5,299 bases of DNA, taken from contig JAICTU010000574.1 of assembly GCA_025936205.1 (NCBI GenBank), positions 1 through 5,299 of the forward strand, read 5' to 3'. The position numbers were made by a program, and so were the translations under genes. Below the pieces are notes generated by a model, which did not search any database, was not told the origin of the DNA, and saw nothing but the letters and a program-made list of their open reading frames with translations. Origin of the DNA: Polyangiaceae bacterium. Its GTDB lineage: Bacteria; Myxococcota; Polyangia; Polyangiales; Polyangiaceae. Positions 4,886 through 5,299 of this stretch are shown here, one piece after another. How positions within the stretch are numbered: the first letter of the stretch is position 1; each line of letters starts with the position of its first letter.

Positions 4886-5299
<414 letters not shown>

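Overview
The window is GC-rich and looks like chromosomal DNA of a myxobacterium-type organism (Myxococcota, formerly Deltaproteobacteria, perhaps Polyangia). The reasons are strong G/C bias at third codon positions in the conserved genes, a J-domain protein with a long Pro/Ala-rich linker and TPR-like repeats next to a DnaK gene, and a lipoprotein with Ca-binding DxDxDG loops and a beta-helix. This assignment is inference; no rRNA or marker gene is present.

Layout. (1) 1-207, minus strand: the N-terminus of a membrane protein running off the left edge, possibly a rhomboid-type protease. (2) 208-837: about 630 bp with no convincing gene, holding a cluster of inverted repeats (221-312) and a marked excess of the tetranucleotide TCGA, partly as evenly spaced triplets. 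(3) 838-1535, plus: a lipoprotein gene with Ca-binding loops and the start of a right-handed beta-helix, broken by a one-base frameshift near 1036 and cut short near 1535. (4) 1516-1806, plus: an open frame without a credible start that encodes a Cys-rich, Gly-Pro-rich tail beginning near a DPSGR motif, as in the boundary before the variable tip of Rhs proteins. (5) 1924-2373, plus: an intact small helical protein of unknown function, possibly an immunity or accessory protein for the preceding tip. (6) 2374-3163: about 790 bp with no intact gene, with decayed-looking minus-strand frames and a pair of short dyads just upstream of the next gene. (7) 3164-4879, plus: a 571-residue J-domain/TPR protein. 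(8) 4886-5299, plus: the N-terminal 138 residues of a DnaK (Hsp70), cut by the right edge.

The right part is a two-gene chaperone operon. The J protein, with an intact HPD motif, would recruit and stimulate the DnaK encoded 6 bp downstream, while its TPR-like and N-terminal regions would bind partners. The middle (about 210-3160) reads as an accessory island of broken or orphan pieces between two conserved genes. The best candidate for something undescribed is the Rhs-tip-like fragment with its adjacent small helical gene. The oddest non-coding signal is the TCGA enrichment in 327-830.
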